This document shows positions 15,368-16,595 of a stretch of 16,595 nucleotides of DNA, one piece after another. The stretch covers positions 1 through 16,595 of the forward strand of contig DFGJ01000007.1 in assembly GCA_002372375.1 (NCBI GenBank), given 5' to 3'. The first letter of the stretch is position 1; every line of letters starts with the position of its first letter. Below the pieces are notes generated by a model. The model did no database searches. It was not told the origin of the DNA and was given only the letters and a program-made list of their open reading frames with translations. This DNA is from Ruminococcaceae bacterium UBA3753 (lineage in GTDB: Bacteria > Bacillota > Clostridia > Oscillospirales > Acutalibacteraceae). The translations under genes were made by a program, and so were the position numbers.

Positions 15368-16595
15368 TTACACCTCAATTTTATCCTGGGAACCTTTTAG
15401 TCCAATGTCCAAAAGAAATTTGCCTATAGATAGAGTTTCACTCTCGCAAACATCCAATTTCGCGTAATCGTAACGTTTAGGAACACTTTTATAGCTTTTA
15501 CACACTTTTTCACCTTTTTTGTACGTATCATAAACCCTTTCAGTAAAAAATCTACATCCACGCACTTCTATATTACAAACTGGTTTTCGCCCAATGCCCT
15601 CCTCAACTTTCTTTCCCTGGTTATTATTTTTTAACAAATTTCCTTTTCCATTAAGTCGAGGAATGCATACTTTAAAACGTAATGTTTTTACTCTGTTAAT
15701 CAATAAATTCGAATAATCAAGTTTCACGTTAACACGATGTTTCCAGTCAACGACAAACTCTTTTTCTGACACTCTTAACGTAAGCTCTCCCGGTAGAAGA
15801 AAACGTAATGTTTCTACTTTTTTAATCACTAAATCCTGAAGGACAAATTTCACTCCAGCAAAAGGTTGTTTCCAATCATGCCCTACTGGCTCTCTTAACG
15901 TAAACTTTCTAAATAATGTTCGAAAAAATTTTTCATAAAATTCCTTTCTCGCTTGCTTAATTTTTCCCTCAAATTCCGTTTTCGCTTGCTTAATTTTTCC
16001 CTCAAATTCCGTTTTCGCTTGCTCAATTTTTCCATCAAATTCCGTTTTCGTTTGCTTAAATTTTTCCTCATATTTCCTTTCCATAGCAAAAAACAAATAA
16101 AAATTCAGCAACAGAACACACACGTTAAAAATCAAAGAAAATAAATTACGCCTAAAAAACGAATACAAATTGTTTGAAGTAACAGTTTGATTGACATCGA
16201 AGCTACCTTCCATATCATGATCATGCCTTCGCTCTGGATCTAAGTTATTATCTGGTTTTATTACTGTATTATTTACACCTGTATCTGAAATATTCATCTG
16301 TGTATCTTTTGAATCATCACGATCATACCTTCGCTCTGGATCTAAGTTATTATCTGGTTTTATTACTGTATTATTTACACCTGTATCTGAAATATTCATC
16401 TGTGTATCTTTTGAATCATCATGATCATGCCTTCGCTCTGGATCTAAATTATTATCTGGTTTTATTACTGTATTATTTACACCTGTATCTGAAATATTCA
16501 TCTGTGTATCTTTTGAATCATCACGATCATGCCTTCGCTCTGGATCTAAATTATTATCTGGTTTTATTTCCGTATTATTTACATCTGCATATGGA
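15368..16595 (-). CDS. Repeat-rich membrane/coiled-coil protein, 5' end outside window, function unknown
   Basis: The frame stays open past ATG 16501 to the window edge (the extra codons read YADVNNTEIKPDNN and then DPERRHDRDD), so the true start lies outside and the gene is 5'-partial. Four regions are seen in order. First come 34-residue hydrophilic tandem repeats (pattern DTGVNNTVIKPDNNLDPERR). Then one transmembrane helix (LFSLIFNVCVLLLNFYLFFA, about 16150-16085) is flanked by RR. Next is a coiled coil of four 11-residue repeats (EQAKTEFEGKI type). Last is a C-terminal domain with an internal duplication of about 38 residues (DWK...VETLRF and DWK...VKTLRF), ending in a Lys- and Cys-containing tail. 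No signal peptide is visible in the part present. It resembles a type II membrane protein with a long stalk. No family is recognised. Confidence 0.85.
   Translation of the reverse strand, partial: PYADVNNTEIKPDNNLDPERRHDRDDSKDTQMNISDTGVNNTVIKPDNNLDPERRHDHDDSKDTQMNISDTGVNNTVIKPDNNLDPERRYDRDDSKDTQMNISDTGVNNTVIKPDNNLDPERRHDHDMEGSFDVNQTVTSNNLYSFFRRNLFSLIFNVCVLLLNFYLFFAMERKYEEKFKQTKTEFDGKIEQAKTEFEGKIKQAKTEFEGKIKQARKEFYEKFFRTLFRKFTLREPVGHDWKQPFAGVKFVLQDLVIKKVETLRFLLPGELTLRVSEKEFVVDWKHRVNVKLDYSNLLINRVKTLRFKVCIPRLNGKGNLLKNNNQGKKVEEGIGRKPVCNIEVRGCRFFTERVYDTYKKGEKVCKSYKSVPKRYDYAKLDVCESETLSIGKFLLDIGLKGSQDKIEV
15674..15904 (-). repeat. Diverged internal duplication in the C-terminal domain
   Basis: Two consecutive segments share the order (L/F)TLR, DWK, a hydrophobic strand, then V(E/K)TLRF. 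The DNA AAACGTAATGTTT is identical in both, near 15676 and 15801. This is a duplicated domain of about 38-40 residues rather than a recent copy. Confidence 0.7.
15951..16080 (-). repeat. 33-bp tandem repeats encoding 11-residue coiled-coil units
   Basis: The landmark GCTTGCT recurs at 15951, 15984 and 16017, and a variant follows. The encoded units are EQAKTEFEGKI-like. A hendecad period suits a long, slightly right-handed coiled-coil stalk. Confidence 0.85.
16214..16595 (-). repeat. 102-bp tandem repeats encoding 34-residue units
   Basis: ATG codons of successive units start at 16501, 16399 and 16297, which is a period of exactly 102 bp. The inner units are almost identical. The outermost unit, at the window edge, differs (YADVNNTEIK in place of DTGVNNTVIK). 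The array may continue past the edge. Confidence 0.93.

Noticed and set aside
1..16595. tRNA, rRNA, transposase, integrase or att sites
   Set aside because: The long gaps were read for T-loop-like GTTCRANNC with matching stems, and for transposase-like frames or terminal inverted repeats. None was found by eye, though a covariance-model scan was not possible.

Overview
The window looks like a piece of a low-G+C Firmicutes (probably clostridial) chromosome from a reduced, probably host-associated genome. Three things suggest this. Housekeeping genes resemble clostridial homologues (LepA, V-type ATPase A and B, TrmB, EF-P, a ComEA-like helix-hairpin-helix protein). Promoters are of the sigma-A type, with TTGAnn and TATAAT-like boxes 17 nt apart. 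The spacers between genes are unusually long and A+T-rich, and at least two hold recognisable gene wreckage. Any assignment to a genus would be a guess.

Layout. lepA reads rightward at the left end. It faces three leftward genes: a signal-peptide/one-TM protein with an acidic tail of 30-residue tandem repeats, a short ComEA-like protein, and a 78-residue peptide with a double-glycine leader. Next comes a rightward block that is a disrupted V-ATPase operon: an ntpF remnant, intact ntpA, three progressively decayed tandem copies of the ntpA 3' end, an unknown 502-residue membrane protein with its own promoter, intact ntpB, and an ntpD remnant. A PHP-family phosphoesterase follows. The right end is leftward: trmB, efp, and a repeat-rich membrane/coiled-coil protein whose 5' end is beyond the window.

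How it fits together. lepA, efp and trmB serve translation and are intact. The V-ATPase block is the main curiosity. The two head subunits that form the A3B3 catalytic hexamer are open and carry their motifs, while the genes expected on either side (F and D, the central rotor shaft) survive only as fragments with stops. Unknown proteins with an export signal or membrane anchor, several with in-frame tandem repeats, fill the rest. They are candidates for surface or host-facing functions, but nothing in the sequence gives them a defined activity. No tRNA, rRNA, CRISPR array, insertion sequence or integrase was seen.
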